Positions 39,745 to 51,410 of a stretch of DNA of 64,000 nt are shown piece by piece. The stretch is from Nymphaea colorata (lineage: Eukaryota > Streptophyta > Magnoliopsida > Nymphaeales > Nymphaeaceae): positions 13,685,868-13,749,867 of the forward strand of contig NC_045150.1 of the NCBI RefSeq assembly GCF_008831285.2, read 5' to 3'. The notes beneath the pieces are model-generated. The model was not told where the DNA came from, searched no databases, and worked only from the letters and a program-made list of their open reading frames with translations. The translations under genes and the position numbers were made by a program. The number at the start of each line of letters is the position of its first letter. Position 1 is the stretch's first letter.

Positions 39745-41322
39745 GATCACCTATAGTTGATCGAATGAGTTTCACATTTCATTTTGTTTGCACTGATTGA
39801 TTTAAGAAATTGAAATCGGAAGTTTGAATGAAAGGGATTGCGATTAAAGCGTCCATTTGATCCCTTATTGTTAATGCAACGAGTTAAACAAGTTGTTACA
39901 TTTATACTGAATGATTTTGGGGATTGAAACAACAAGTTCGTATAAATATTAATGAGATTTAAGTCATTCATTTGCTCCCTTATAGTTAATAAAGTGGGAT
40001 CGACTTGTCGTTTCATTCATATTGATTGGCTTAGGGGATTAAAATCACAAATTGCCTAACTACAAATGGGATTTAGGACATTCATTTGATATTTTGTAGT
40101 GAATTCAAAGATTTTAACTTGTTATTTCTACATCAAACGATTTAAACGATTGAAATCAAAAGTTTGTTCGAATGCCAATGAGATTTAACCGTTCATTTAC
40201 TCCAAATCCAATGAGTTGAACTTGTTCTTTGATACTTATAGTTAATCGAATGAGTATGACTTGTTGTTACATCTATATTACGTTATTTAAGGGGTAAATT
40301 TAAATCACAAGTCGATATGAACACAATTGTTGAAGCCATTCCTTTCATCATTTGAAATCCAACACATTAAACATGTTATCTTTCCCTACAGTTAATCCAA
40401 CGAGTTTCAATCATCCTTACATCCACTTTGATAGATTAAAGGAATGGAAATTATAGGTTCACGTGAACAGGAATGCAACTTAAGCCATTCATTTCATCAC
40501 TTATAGCAACTCCAACGAGTTAGACAGGTTACATTTATATTTAATGATTTAAGGGATTGAAATCATAAGTTTGTAAGACTGCGAATGAGATTTAAAACCT
40601 TCAATTGATCACCTACAGTCAATCGAATGATTTTAACATTTTATTGCATTTGTACTGATTGATTTAAGAAATTGAAATCCCAAGTTTGAATGAATACGAA
40701 TGAGATTTAAGCATTCATTTCATCCCTTATATTCAATGCAATGAGTTAAACATGTTGTTACGTTTATACTGAATGAATAAAGGGATTGAAACAACAAGTT
40801 GGCATAAATATGAACCAGATTTAAGTCATTCATTTGCTTCCTTATAGTTAATCAAGTGGGACCAGCTTGTTGTCTCATTCACATTGATTGGCTTAGGGAT
40901 TAAAATCACAAATTTACGTGACTACAATTAGGTTTAATACATTCATTTGATCTTTTGTAGTGAATTCAAATATTTAAACTTGTTGTTTCTATATCGAACG
41001 ATTTAAATTATTGAAATCGTAAGTTCATTTGAACGCCAGGGAGATTTAACCGTTCATTTACTCCCTCATAGTTAGTCCAATGAGTTGAATTTGTTATTTG
41101 ATACTTATATAAAACCGATGACTACCACTTGTTGTTACGTCCATATTACGTGATTTAAGGGGTGGATTTAAATCACAAGTTCATATGAACGCAATTGTTT
41201 AAGCCATTCATTTCATCACATGAAGTTAATCCAACGTGTTGAACATGTTCCATTTACATTTAATGATTTAAGGATTGCAATCAAGCTTATAAGACTATGA
41301 ATAAGATTTCGAACCTTCATTT
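39745..41322 (+). repeat. HOR copy H20 (1578 bp), duplicate of H17 with small deletions
   Basis: Alpha 39745-40606, beta 40607-41322. It matches H17 except for short losses such as AAATTGCC for AAATTCGCC, TTATCTTTCCC for TTATTCTTTCCC, CTTAGGGATT for CTTAGGGGATT and ACCGATGAC for ACCGAATGAC. Confidence 0.9.
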
Positions 41323-42884
41323 GATCACCTATAGTTGATCGAATGAGTTTCACATTTCATTTTGTTTGCACTGGTTGATTTAAGAAATTGAAATCGCAAG
41401 TTTGAATGAAAGGGATTGCGATTAAAGCGTCCATTTATCCCTTATTGTTAATGCAACGAGTTAAACAAGTTGTTACGTTCATACTGAATGATTTTGGGGA
41501 TTGAAACAACAAGTTCGTATAAATATTAATGAGATTTAAGTCATTCATTTGCTCCCTTATAGTTAATCAAGTGGGATCGACTTGTCGTTTCATTCATATT
41601 GATTGGCTTAGGGGATTAAAATCACAAATTTGCCTAACTACAAATGGGATTTAGGACATTCATTTGATCTTTTGTAGTGAATTCAAAGATTTTAACTTGT
41701 TATTTCTACATCAAACGATTTAAACGATTGAAATCAAAGTTCGTTTGATTGTCAATGAGATTTAACCGTTCATTTACTCCAAATCCAACGAGTTGAACTT
41801 GTTCTTTGATACTTATAGTTAAGCGAATGAGTATGACTTGTTGTTACATCTATATTACGTTATTTAAGGGGTAAATTTAAATCACAAGTCGATATGAACA
41901 CAATTGTTGAAGCCATTCCTTTCATCATTTGAAATCCAACACATTAAACATGTTATCGATCCCCTGCAGTTAATCCAACGAGTTTCAATCATCCTTACAC
42001 CACTTTGATAGATTAAAGGAATGGAAATCATAGGTTCACGTGAACAGGAATGCAACTTAAGCCATTCATTTCATCACTTATGGCAAATCCAACGAGTTAA
42101 ACAGGTTACATTTATATTTAATGATTTAAGGGATTGAAATCATAAGTTTGTAAGACTGCAATGAGATTTAAAACCTTCAATTGATCACCTACAGTTAATC
42201 GAATGATTTTAACATTTTATTGCATTTGTACTGATTATTTAAGAAATTGAAATCCCAAGTTTGAATGAATACGAATGAGATTTAAGCATTCATTTCATCC
42301 TTTATATTCAATGCAATGAGCTAAACATGTTGTTACGTTTATACTGAATGAATAAAGGATTGAAACAACAAGTTCGCATAAATGTGAACCAGATTTAAGT
42401 CATTCATTTGCTTCCTTATAGTTAATCAAGTGGGACCAACTTGTTGTCTCATTCACATTGATTGGCTTAGGGGATTAAAATCACAAATTTACGTGACTAC
42501 AATTGGGTTTAATACATTCATTTGATCTTTTGTAGTGAATTCAAAGATTTAAAATTGTTATTTCTATATCGAACGATTTAAATGATTGAAATCGTAAGTT
42601 ATTTGAACGCCAGTGAGATTTAACCTTTCATTTACTCCCCATAGTTAGTCCAATGAGTTGAATTTGTTATTTGATACTTATAGAAAACCTGACTACAACT
42701 TGTTGTCACATCCATATTAGTGATTTAAGGGATGGATTTAAATCACAAGTTCATATGAACCAATTGTTTAAGCCATTCATTTCATCACATGAAGTTAATC
42801 CAACGGGTTGAACATGTTCCATTTACATTTAATGATTTAAAGCAAAAGCTTACAAGACTATGAATAAGATTTCGAACTTCATTT
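41323..42884 (+). repeat. HOR copy H21 (1562 bp), duplicate of H18 with small deletions
   Basis: Alpha 41323-42182, beta 42183-42884 (702 bp). All H18 markers recur, with further losses: TTATCGATCC for TTATCTGATCC, CTGCAATG for CTGCAAATG, ATATTAGTG for ATATTACGTG. About ten bases are missing near 42840, where TGATTTAAAGCAAAAGC replaces the usual AAGGGATTGCAATCACAAGC. Confidence 0.89.
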
Positions 42885-43652
42885 GATCACCTATAGTTGA
42901 TCGAATGAGTTTCACATTTATTTTGTTTGCACTGGTTGATTTAAGAAATTGAAATCGCAAGTTTGAATGAAAGGGATTGCGATTAAAGCGTCCACTTGAT
43001 CCCTTATTGTTAATGCAACGAGTTAAACAATTGTTACGTTTATACTGAATGATTATGGGGATTGAAACAACAAGTTCGTATAAATATTAATGAGATTTAA
43101 GTTATTCATTGCTCCCTTATAGTTAATCAAGTGGGATCGACTTGTCGTTTCATTCATATTGATTGGCTTATGGGATTAAAATCACAAATTTGCCTAACTA
43201 CAAATGGAATTTAGGACATTCATTTGATCTTTTGTAGTGAATTCAAAGATTTTAACTTGTTATTTCTACATCAAACGATTTAAACGATTGAAATCAAAAG
43301 TTCGTTCCGAATGCCAATGAGATTTAACCGTTCATTTTACTCCAAATCCAACGAGTTAACTTGTTCTTTGATACTTATAGTTAATCGAATGAGTATGACT
43401 TGTTGTTACATCTATATTACGTTATTTAAGGGGTAAATTTAAATCACAAGTCGATATGAACACAATTGTTGAAGCCATTCCATTCATCATTTGAAATCCA
43501 ACACATTAAACATGTTATCCGATCCCCTGCAGTTAATCCAACGAGTTTCAATCATCCTTACATCCACTTTGATAGATTAAAGGAATGGAAATCATAGGTT
43601 CACTTGAACAGGAATGCAACTTAAGCCTTTCATTTCATCACTTATAGCAAAT
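42885..43652 (+). repeat. Alpha module cut by the assembly gap
   Basis: Alpha m1 to the first third of m9. It stops after CACTTATAGCAAAT. Losses such as AACAATTGTTACG (for AACAAGTTGTTACG), and the odd gains GTTCCGAATG and CATTTTACTCC, continue the indel-rich pattern. A match to H19 (AAACAATT in m2) shows the second 3-HOR duplication reaches at least to about 43060. Confidence 0.88.
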
Positions 43653-43752
43653 NNNNNNNNNNNNNNNNNNNNNNNNNNNNNNNNNNNNNNNNNNNNNNNN
43701 NNNNNNNNNNNNNNNNNNNNNNNNNNNNNNNNNNNNNNNNNNNNNNNNNNNN
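43653..43752. other. Assembly gap, exactly 100 N
   Basis: A run of 100 N, the usual placeholder for a gap of unknown size. The left flank ends in m9 (CACTTATAGCAAAT) and the right flank resumes in the same monomer (AAGGGATTGAAATC). In intact copies these two points are 39 bases apart. The true gap is therefore 39 bases, or 39 plus a whole number of repeat units; it is not literally 100. Confidence 0.97.
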
Positions 43753-44523
43753 AAGGGATTGAAATCATAAGTTTGTAAGACTGCGAATGAGATTTAAAAC
43801 ATTCATTTGATGACCTACAGTTAATCAATGATTTTAACATTTTATTGCATTTGTACTGATTGATTTAAAAATTGAAATCCCAATTTGAATGAATACGAAT
43901 GAGATTTAAGCATTCATTTCATCCCTTATATTCAATGCAATGAGTTAAACATGTTGTTACGTTTATACTGAATGAATAAAGGGATTGAAACAACAAGTTC
44001 GCATAAATATGAACCAGATTTAAGTCATTCATTTGCTTCCTTATAGTTAATCAAGTGCGATCAGCTTGTTGTCTCATTCACATTGATTGGCTTAGGGGAT
44101 TAAAATCAGAAATTTACGTGACTACAATTGGGTTTCATACATTCATTTGATCTTTTGTAGTGAATTCAAAGATTTAAACTTGTTATTTCTATATCGAACT
44201 ATTTAAATGATTGAAATCGTAAGTTCATTAGAACGCCAATAAGATTTAACCGTTCATGTACTCTCTCATAATTAGTCCAATGAGTTGAATTTGTTATTTG
44301 ATACTTATAGAAAACCAAATGACTACAACTGTTGTTACATCCATATTACGTGATTTAAGGGGTGGATTTAAATCACAAGTTCATATGAACGCAATTGTTT
44401 AAGCCATAATTTCATCCAATGAAGTTAATCCAACGGGTTGAACATGTTCCATTTACATTTAATGATTTAAGGGTTGCAATCACAAGCTTACAAGACTATG
44501 AATAAGATTTCGAACCTTCATTT
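43753..44523 (+). repeat. Tail of m9 plus beta module (715 bp) right of the gap
   Basis: The remainder of m9 runs to 43808 and ends CATTCATTT. Beta is 43809-44523 and begins GATGACCTACAG instead of GATCACC, a variant also seen at 46696. Several one-base losses are visible: TTAATCAATG, TTTAAAAATTG, CCCAATTTG, CAACTGTTG. Confidence 0.88.
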
Positions 44524-45385
44524 GATCACCTATAGTTGATCGAATGAGTTTCACATTTCATTTTGTTTGCATTGGCTGATTTAAGAAATTGAAATCGCAA
44601 GTTTGAATGAAAGGGATTGCGATTAAAGCGTCCATTTGATCCCTTATTGTTAATGCAACGAGTTAAACAAGTTGTTACGTTTATACTGAATGATATTGGG
44701 GATTGAAACAACAAGTTCGTATAAATATTAATGAGATTTAAGTCATTCATTTGCTCCCTTATAGTTAATAAAGTGGGATCGACTTGTTGTTTCATTCATA
44801 TTGATTGGCTTAGGGGATTAAAATCACAAATTTGCCTAACTACAATTGGGATTTAAGACATTCATTTGATCTTTTATAGTGAATTCAAAGATTTAAACTT
44901 GTTATTTCTACATCAAACGATTTAAACGATTGAAATCAAAAGTTCGTTCGAATGCCAATGAGATTTAACCGTTCATTACTCCAAATCCAATGAGTTGAAC
45001 TTATTCTTTGATACTTATAGTTAATCGAATGAGTATGACTTGTTGTTACATCTATATTTCGTTATTTAACGGGTGGATTTAAATCACAAGTCGATATGAA
45101 CAAATTGTTGAAGCCATTCCTTTCATCATTTGAAATCTAACACTTTAAACAAGTTATTCGATCCCTCACAGTTAATCCAACGAGTTTCAATCGTCCTTAC
45201 ATCCACTTTGATAGATTAAAGGAATGGAAATCATAGGTTAACGTGAAGAGGAATGCAACTTAAGCCATTCATTTCATCACTTATAGCAAATCCAATGAGT
45301 TAAACAGGTTACATTTATATTTATTGGTTTAAGGGATTGAAATTATAAGTTTGAAGACTGCGAATGAGATTTAAAACCTTCAATT
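44524..45385 (+). repeat. Alpha/gamma hybrid module (862 bp)
   Basis: The proximal part is alpha (m1 start TATAGTTGATCG, p5 ACTCCAAATCC without CTTAGAGT). From m6 onward it reads gamma: TATATTTCG, AACGGGTGG, TTATTCGATCCCTCAC, CAATCGTCC. The switch lies in m6 at about 45050. The 47414 copy has the same structure. Confidence 0.88.
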
Positions 45386-45839
45386 GATCACCTACAGTTA
45401 ATCAATGATTTTTACATTTTATTGCATTTGTACTGATTGATTTAAGAAATTGAAATCCCAAGTTTGAATGAATACGAATGAGATTTAAGCATTCATTTCA
45501 TCCCTTATATTCAATGCAATGAGTTAAACATGTTGTTACGTTTATACTGAATGAATAAAGGGATTGAAACAACAAGTTCGCATAAATACGAACCAGATTT
45601 AAGTCATTCATTTGCTTCCTTATAGTTAATCAAGTGGGACCAGCTTGTTGTTTCATTCACATTGATTGGCTAAGGGGATTAAAATCACAAATTTACATAA
45701 CTACAAATGGGATTTAAGGCATTCATTTGATCTTTTTACAGAATTCAAAAATTTAAACTTTTTATTTCTACATAGAATGATTTAAGGGATTGAAATCATA
45801 AGTTTGTAAGACTGCGAATGAGATTTAAAACATTCATTT
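45386..45839 (+). repeat. Chimeric short module, beta to gamma to last monomer (454 bp)
   Basis: n1-n2 are beta (TTATATTCAATGC, GCTTCCTTA). From about 45650 the text is gamma (TTTCATTCAC, GGCTAAGG, CTTTTTACAG). At about 45776-45786 the fourth monomer jumps into the terminal monomer through shared AATGATTTAA. The rest of a gamma module (p5 to m8) is missing. Confidence 0.88.
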
Positions 45840-46695
45840 GATCACCTGATTTTAACATTTTATTACATTTGTATTGATTGATTTAAGAAATTGAAATCCC
45901 AAGTGTGAATGAATAGGAATGAGATTTAAGCATTCATTTCATCCCTTATATTCAATGCAATGAGTTAAACATGTTGTTACGTTTATACTGAATGAATAAA
46001 GGATTGAAACAATAAGTTCGCATAAATATAAGTAAGATTTAAGTCATTCATTTGCTCTCTTATAGTTAATCAAGTGGGACCAGCTTGTTTTTTCATTCAC
46101 ATTGATTGGCTAAGGGATTAAAATCACAAATTTACGTAACTACAAATGGGATTTAAGGCATTCATTTGATCTTTTTTACAGAATTCAAAGATTTAAACTT
46201 GTTATTTCTATATCGAATGATTTAAACGATTGAAATCATAAGTTCGTTCGAATGCCAATGAGATTTAACCATTAATTTACTCCCTTAGAGTAAATCCAAT
46301 GAGTTGAACTTGTTCTTTGACACTTATAGTTAATCGAATGAGTATGACTTGTTGTTGCATCTATATTTCGTTATTTAACGGGTGGATTTAAATCACAAGT
46401 CGATATGAACACAATTGTTGAAGCCAATCCTTTCATCATTTGAAATCCAACACATTAAACAAGTTATTCGATCCCTCATAGTTAATCCAACGAGTTTCAA
46501 TCGTTCTTACACCTACATTGATTGATTAAAGGAATGAAATCATAGGTTCACATGAATAGGAATGAAACTTAAACCATTTATTTCATCACTTATAGCAAAT
46601 CCAACGAGTTAAACTGGTTACATTTATATTTAATGACTTAAGGGATTGAAATCATAAGTTTGTAAGACTGCGAATGAGATTTAAAACATTCATTT
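45840..46695 (+). repeat. Gamma module (856 bp) with start deletion
   Basis: The first monomer reads GATCACCTGATTTTAAC: 14 bases (ACAGTTAATCGAAT) are missing. n2 is beta-like (TTATATTCAATGC); from monomer 3 on it is gamma, with CTTAGAGT near 46284. Confidence 0.87.
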
Positions 46696-47413
46696 GATGA
46701 CCTACAGTTAATCCAATGATTTTAACATTTTATTGCATTTGTACTGATTGATTTAAAAAATTGAAATCCCAAATTTGAATGAATACGAATGAGATTTAAG
46801 CATTCATTTCATCCCTTATATTCAATGCAATGAGTTAAACATGTTGTTACGTTTATACTGAATGAATAAAGGGATTGAAATAACAAGTTCGCATAAATAT
46901 GAACCAGATTTAAGTCATTCATTTGCTTCCTTATAGTTAATCAAGTGCGATCAGCTTGTTGTCTCATTCACATTGATTGGCTTAGGGGATTAAAATCACA
47001 AATTTACGTGACTACAATTGGGTTTAATACATTCATTTGATCTTTTGTAGTGAATTCAAAGATTTAAACTTGTTATTTCTATATCGAACTATTTAAATGA
47101 TTGAAATCGTAAGTTCATTGAACGCCAATAAGATTTAACCGTTCATGTACTCTCTCATAATTAGTCCAATGAGTTGAATTTGTTATTTGATACTTATAGA
47201 AAACCAAATGACTACAACTTGTTGTTACATCCATATTACGTGATTTAAGGGGTGGATTTAAATCACAAGTTCATATGAACGCAATTGGTTTAAGCCATAA
47301 TTTCATCAATGAAGTTAATCCAACGGGTTGAACATGTTCCATTTACATTTAATGATTTAAGGGTTGCAATCACAAGCTTACAAGACTATGAATAAGATTT
47401 CGAACCTTCATTT
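46696..47413 (+). repeat. Beta module (718 bp), duplicate of the one at 43809
   Basis: It starts GATGACCTACAG and carries ATCGAACTATTT, CGCCAATAAG and CATAATTAGTCC, all shared with the beta right of the gap. The offset is about 2890 bp. One-base changes such as GTTCATTGAACG and AATTGGTTTAAG distinguish the two. Confidence 0.89.
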
Positions 47414-48277
47414 GATCACCTATAGTTGATCGAATGAGTTTCACATTTCATTTTGTTTGCATTGGCTGATTTAAGAAATTGAAATCGCAAGTTTGAATGA
47501 AAGGGATTGCGATTAAAGCGTCCATTTGATCCCTTATTGTTAATGCAACGAGTTAAACAAGTTGTTACGTTTATACTGAATGATATTGGGGATTGAAACA
47601 ACAAGTTCGTATAAATATTAATGAGATTTAAGTCATTCATTTGCTCCCTTATAGTTAATAAAGTGGGATCGACTTGTGTTTCATTCATATTGATTGGCTT
47701 AGGGGATTAAAATCACAAATATTGCCTAACTACAATTGGGATTTAAGACATTCATTTGATCTTTTGTAGTGAATTCAAAGATTTAAACTTGTTATTTCTA
47801 CATCAAACGATTTAAACGATTGAAATCAAAAGTTCGTTCGAATGCCAATGAGATTTAACCGTTCATTTACTCCAAATCCAATGAGTTGAACTTGTTCTTT
47901 GATACTTATAGTTAATCGAATGAGTATGACTTGTTGTTACATCTATATTTCGTTATTTAACGGGTGGATTTAAATCACAAGTCGATATGAACATAATTGT
48001 TGAAGCCATTCCTTTCATCATTTGAAATCCAACACTTTAAACAAGTTATTCGATCCCTCACAGTTAATCCAACGAGTTTCAATCGTCCTTACATCCACTT
48101 TGATAGATTAAAGGAACGGAAATCATAGGTTAACGTGAACAGGAATGCAACTTAAGCCATTCATTTCATCACTTATAGCAAATCCAACGAGTTAAATAGG
48201 TTACATTTATATTTATGGTTTAAGGGATTGAAATTATAAGTTTGAAAGACTGCGAATGAGATTTAAAACCTTCAATT
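47414..48277 (+). repeat. Alpha/gamma hybrid module (864 bp), duplicate of the one at 44524
   Basis: Same alpha-to-gamma switch in m6. It shares TAACGTGAA, TTTAT-GGTTTAAGGG and AAATTATAAGTTTG with the 44524 copy. Differences are mostly single-base indels, for example ACTTGTGTTTC for ACTTGTTGTTTC and AATATTGCC for AATTTGCC. Confidence 0.88.
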
Positions 48278-49146
48278 GATCACCTACAGTTAATCCAATG
48301 ATTTTTACATTTTATTGCATTTGTACTGATTGATTTAGAAATTGAAATCACAAGTTTGAATGAATACAGATGAAATTTAAGCATTCATTTCATCCCTTCT
48401 AGTCAATGCAATGAGTTAAACATGTTGTTACGTTTATACTGAATGAGTAAAGGTATTGAAACAACAAGTTCGTATAAATATAAATGAGATTTAAGTCATT
48501 ATTTGCTCTCTTATAGTTAATCAAGTGGGACCAGCTTGTTGTTTCATTCACATTGATTGGCTAAGGGGATTAAAATCACAAATTTACATAACTACAAATG
48601 GGATTTAAGGCATTCATTTGATCTTTTTACAGAATTCAAAGATTTAAACTTTTTATTTCTACATAGAATGATTTAAACGATTGAAATCATAAGTTCGTTC
48701 GAATGCCAATGAGATTTAACCGTTAATTTACTCCCTTAGAGTAAATCCAATGAGTTGAACTTGTTCTTTGATACTTATAGTTAATCGAATGAGTATGACT
48801 TGTTGTTACATCCATATTTCGTTATTTAACGGGTGGATTTAAATCACAAGTCGATATGAACACAATTGTTGAAGCCAATCCTTTCATCATTTAAAATCCA
48901 ACGCATTAAACAAGTTATTCGATCCCTCACAGTTAATCCAACGAGTTTCAATCGTCCTTACATCTACATTGATTGATTAAAGGAATGGAAATCATAGGTT
49001 CACGTGAATAGGAATGGAACTTAAGCCATTTATTTCATCAATTATAGCAAATCCAACGAGTTAAACTGGTTACATTTATATTAATGATTTAAGGGATTGG
49101 AAATCATAAGTTTGTAAGACTGCGAATGAGATTTAAAACATTCATT
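48278..49146 (+). repeat. Gamma module (869 bp)
   Basis: TCTAGTCAATGC in monomer 2, GCTCTCTTATAG in monomer 3, CTTTTTACAG in monomer 4, CTTAGAGT in p5. Monomer 4 shares TTAAACTTTTTATTTC and ACATAGAATG with the chimera at 45386, so the 2.89-kb duplication extends into it. Confidence 0.88.
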
Positions 49147-49865
49147 GATCACCTACAGTTAATCGAATGATTTTAAACATTTTATTGCATTTGTGCTGAT
49201 TGATTTAAGAAATTGAAATCCCAAGTTTGAATGAATACGAATGAGATTTAAGCATTCATTTCATCCATTATATTCAATGATATGAGTTAAACATGTTGTT
49301 ACGTCTATACTGAATGAGTAAATGGATTGAAACAACAAGTTCAAATAAATATGAACCAGATTTAAGTCATTCATTTGCTTCCTTATAGTTAATCAAGTGG
49401 GATCAGCTTGTTGTCTCATTCACATTGATTGGCTTAGGGGATTAAAATCACAGATTTACGTGACTACAATTGGGTTTAATACATTCATTTGATCTTTTGT
49501 AGTGAATTCAAAGATTTAAACTTCTTATTTTCTATATCGAACGATTTAAATGATTGAAATCGTAAGTTCATTTGAACACTAGTAAGATTTAACCGTTCAT
49601 GTACTCCCTCTTAGTTAGTCCAATGAGTTGAATTTTTTTATTTGATATTATAGAAAACCGAATGACTACAACTTGTTGTTACATCCATATTAGTGATTTG
49701 AGGGGTGGATTTAAATCACAAGTTCATATGAACGCATTGTTTAAGCCATTCTTTCATCAGATGAAGTTAATCCAATGGGTTGAATATGTTCCATTTACAT
49801 TTAATGATTTAAGGGATTGCAATCACAAGCTTACAAGACTATGAATAAGATTTCGATCTTCATTT
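49147..49865 (+). repeat. Beta module (719 bp)
   Basis: Ordinary beta order. Monomer 2 reads ACGTCTATACTGAATGAG, a variant it shares with the betas at 52275, 59853 and 61439. Several one-base losses remain (TGATATTATAG, ATATTAGTG, AACGCATTG); this is about the right limit of the indel-rich zone. Confidence 0.88.
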
Positions 49866-50721
49866 GATCACCTATAGTTGGTCGAATGAGTTTCACATTT
49901 CATTTTGTTTGCATTGGCTGATTTAAGAAATTGAAATCGCAAGTTCGAATGAAAGGGAATGCGATTAAAGCGTCCATTTGATCCATTATTGTTAATGCAA
50001 CGAGTTAAACAAGTTGTTACGTTTATACTGAATGATTTTGGGGATTGAAACAAACAAGTTCGTATAAATATTAATGAGATTTAAGTCATTCATTTGCTCC
50101 CTATAAAGTGGGATCGACTAGTCGTTTCATTCATATTGATTGGCTTAGGGGATTAAAATCACAAATTTGCGTGACTACAAATGGGATTTAAGACATTCAT
50201 TTGATCTTTTGTAGTGAATTCAAAGATTTAAACTTGTTATTTCTACATCAAACGATTTAAACGATTGAAATCAAAGTTCGTTCGAATGCCAGTGAGATTT
50301 AACCGTTCATTTACTCCAAATCCAATGAGTTAAACTTGTTCTTTGATACTTATAGTTAATCGAATGAGTATGACTTGTTGTTACATCTATATTTCGTTAT
50401 TTAAGGGTGGACTTAAATCACAAGTCGATATGAACACAATTGTTGAAGCCATGCCTTTCATCATTTGAAATCCAACACATTAAACAAGTTATTCGATCCC
50501 TCACAGTTAATCCTACGAGTTTCAATCGTCCTTACATCTACATTGATTGATTAAAGGAATGGAAATCATAGGTTCACGTGAATAGGAATGGAACTTAATC
50601 CATTTATTTCATCACTTATAGCAAATCCAACGAGTTAAACTGGTTACATTTATATTTAATGATTTAAGGGATTGAAATCATAAGTTTGTAAGACTGTGAA
50701 TGAGATTTAAAACATTCATTT
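49866..50721 (+). repeat. Alpha/gamma hybrid module (856 bp)
   Basis: Alpha to m5, gamma-like from m6 (TATATTTCG, TTATTCGATCCCTCAC). The m2/m3 boundary reads GCTCCCTATAAAGTGGG, a loss of about 9 bases near 50101. Confidence 0.87.
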
Positions 50722-51410
50722 GATCACCTACAGTTAATCGAATGATTTTAACATTTTATTGCATTTGTAGTGATTGATTTAAGAAATTGAAATCCCAAGT
50801 TTGAATGAATACGAATGAGATTTAAGCATTCATTTTATCCCATATATTCAATGCAATGAGTTAAACATGTTGTTACTTTTATACTGAATGAATAAAGGGA
50901 TTGAAACAACAAGTTTGCATAAATATGAACCAGATTTAAGTCATTCATTTCCTTCCTTATAGTTAATCAAGTGGGACCAGCTTGTTGTCTCATTCACATT
51001 GATTGTTTTAGGGGATTAAAATCACACATTTATGTGACTAGAATTGGGTTTAATACATTCATTTGATCATTTGTAGGGAATTCAAAGATTTAAACTTGTT
51101 ATTTCTATATCGAACGATTTAAATGATTGAAATCGTAAGTTCATTTGAACACCAGTAAGATTTAACCGTTCATGTACTCTCTCATAGTTAGTCCAATGAG
51201 TTGAATTTGTTATTTGATACTTATAGAAACCGAATGACTACAACTTGTTGTTACATCCATATTACGTGATTTAAGGGGTGGATTTAAGCCATTCATTTCA
51301 TCACATGAAGTTAATTCAACGGGTTCAACATGTTCCATTTACATTTAATGATCTAAGGGATTGCAATCACAAGCTTACAAGACTATGAATAAGATTTCGA
51401 ACCTTCATTT
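50722..51410 (+). repeat. Beta module with 31-bp deletion (689 bp)
   Basis: At 51281-51290 GGATTTA runs directly into AGCCATTC. The lost 31 bases, between two TTTA copies, include the palindrome GTTCATATGAAC, so this is one of the few betas without it. Confidence 0.88.

Larger units (their letters stand above)
38461..43060 (+). repeat. 3-HOR tandem duplication B, right copy, indel-rich
   Basis: It repeats the markers of the left copy in order, but the offset shrinks from about 4740 to about 4700 along the block because of many 1-base losses. Substitutions are rarer than deletions here, unlike duplication A. Confidence 0.82.
43753..45780 (+). repeat. 2.89-kb spaced duplication C, left copy
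   Basis: GATGACCTACAG, ATCGAACTATTT, CATAATTAGTCC, TTTTTACATTTTATTGC and ACTTTTTATTTC all recur about 2890 bp downstream. A beta-like patch at about 45430-45640 interrupts the similarity. Confidence 0.82.
46640..48670 (+). repeat. 2.89-kb spaced duplication C, right copy
   Basis: Partner of the block right of the gap, separated from it by a gamma module. Between about 48320 and 48530 it is gamma where the left copy is beta, so one of them was patched by exchange after duplication. Confidence 0.82.

Noticed and set aside
43592-43840. Minus-strand frame of 82 codons across the N gap
   Set aside because: It is open only because 34 codons are N. It has no meaning as a gene.
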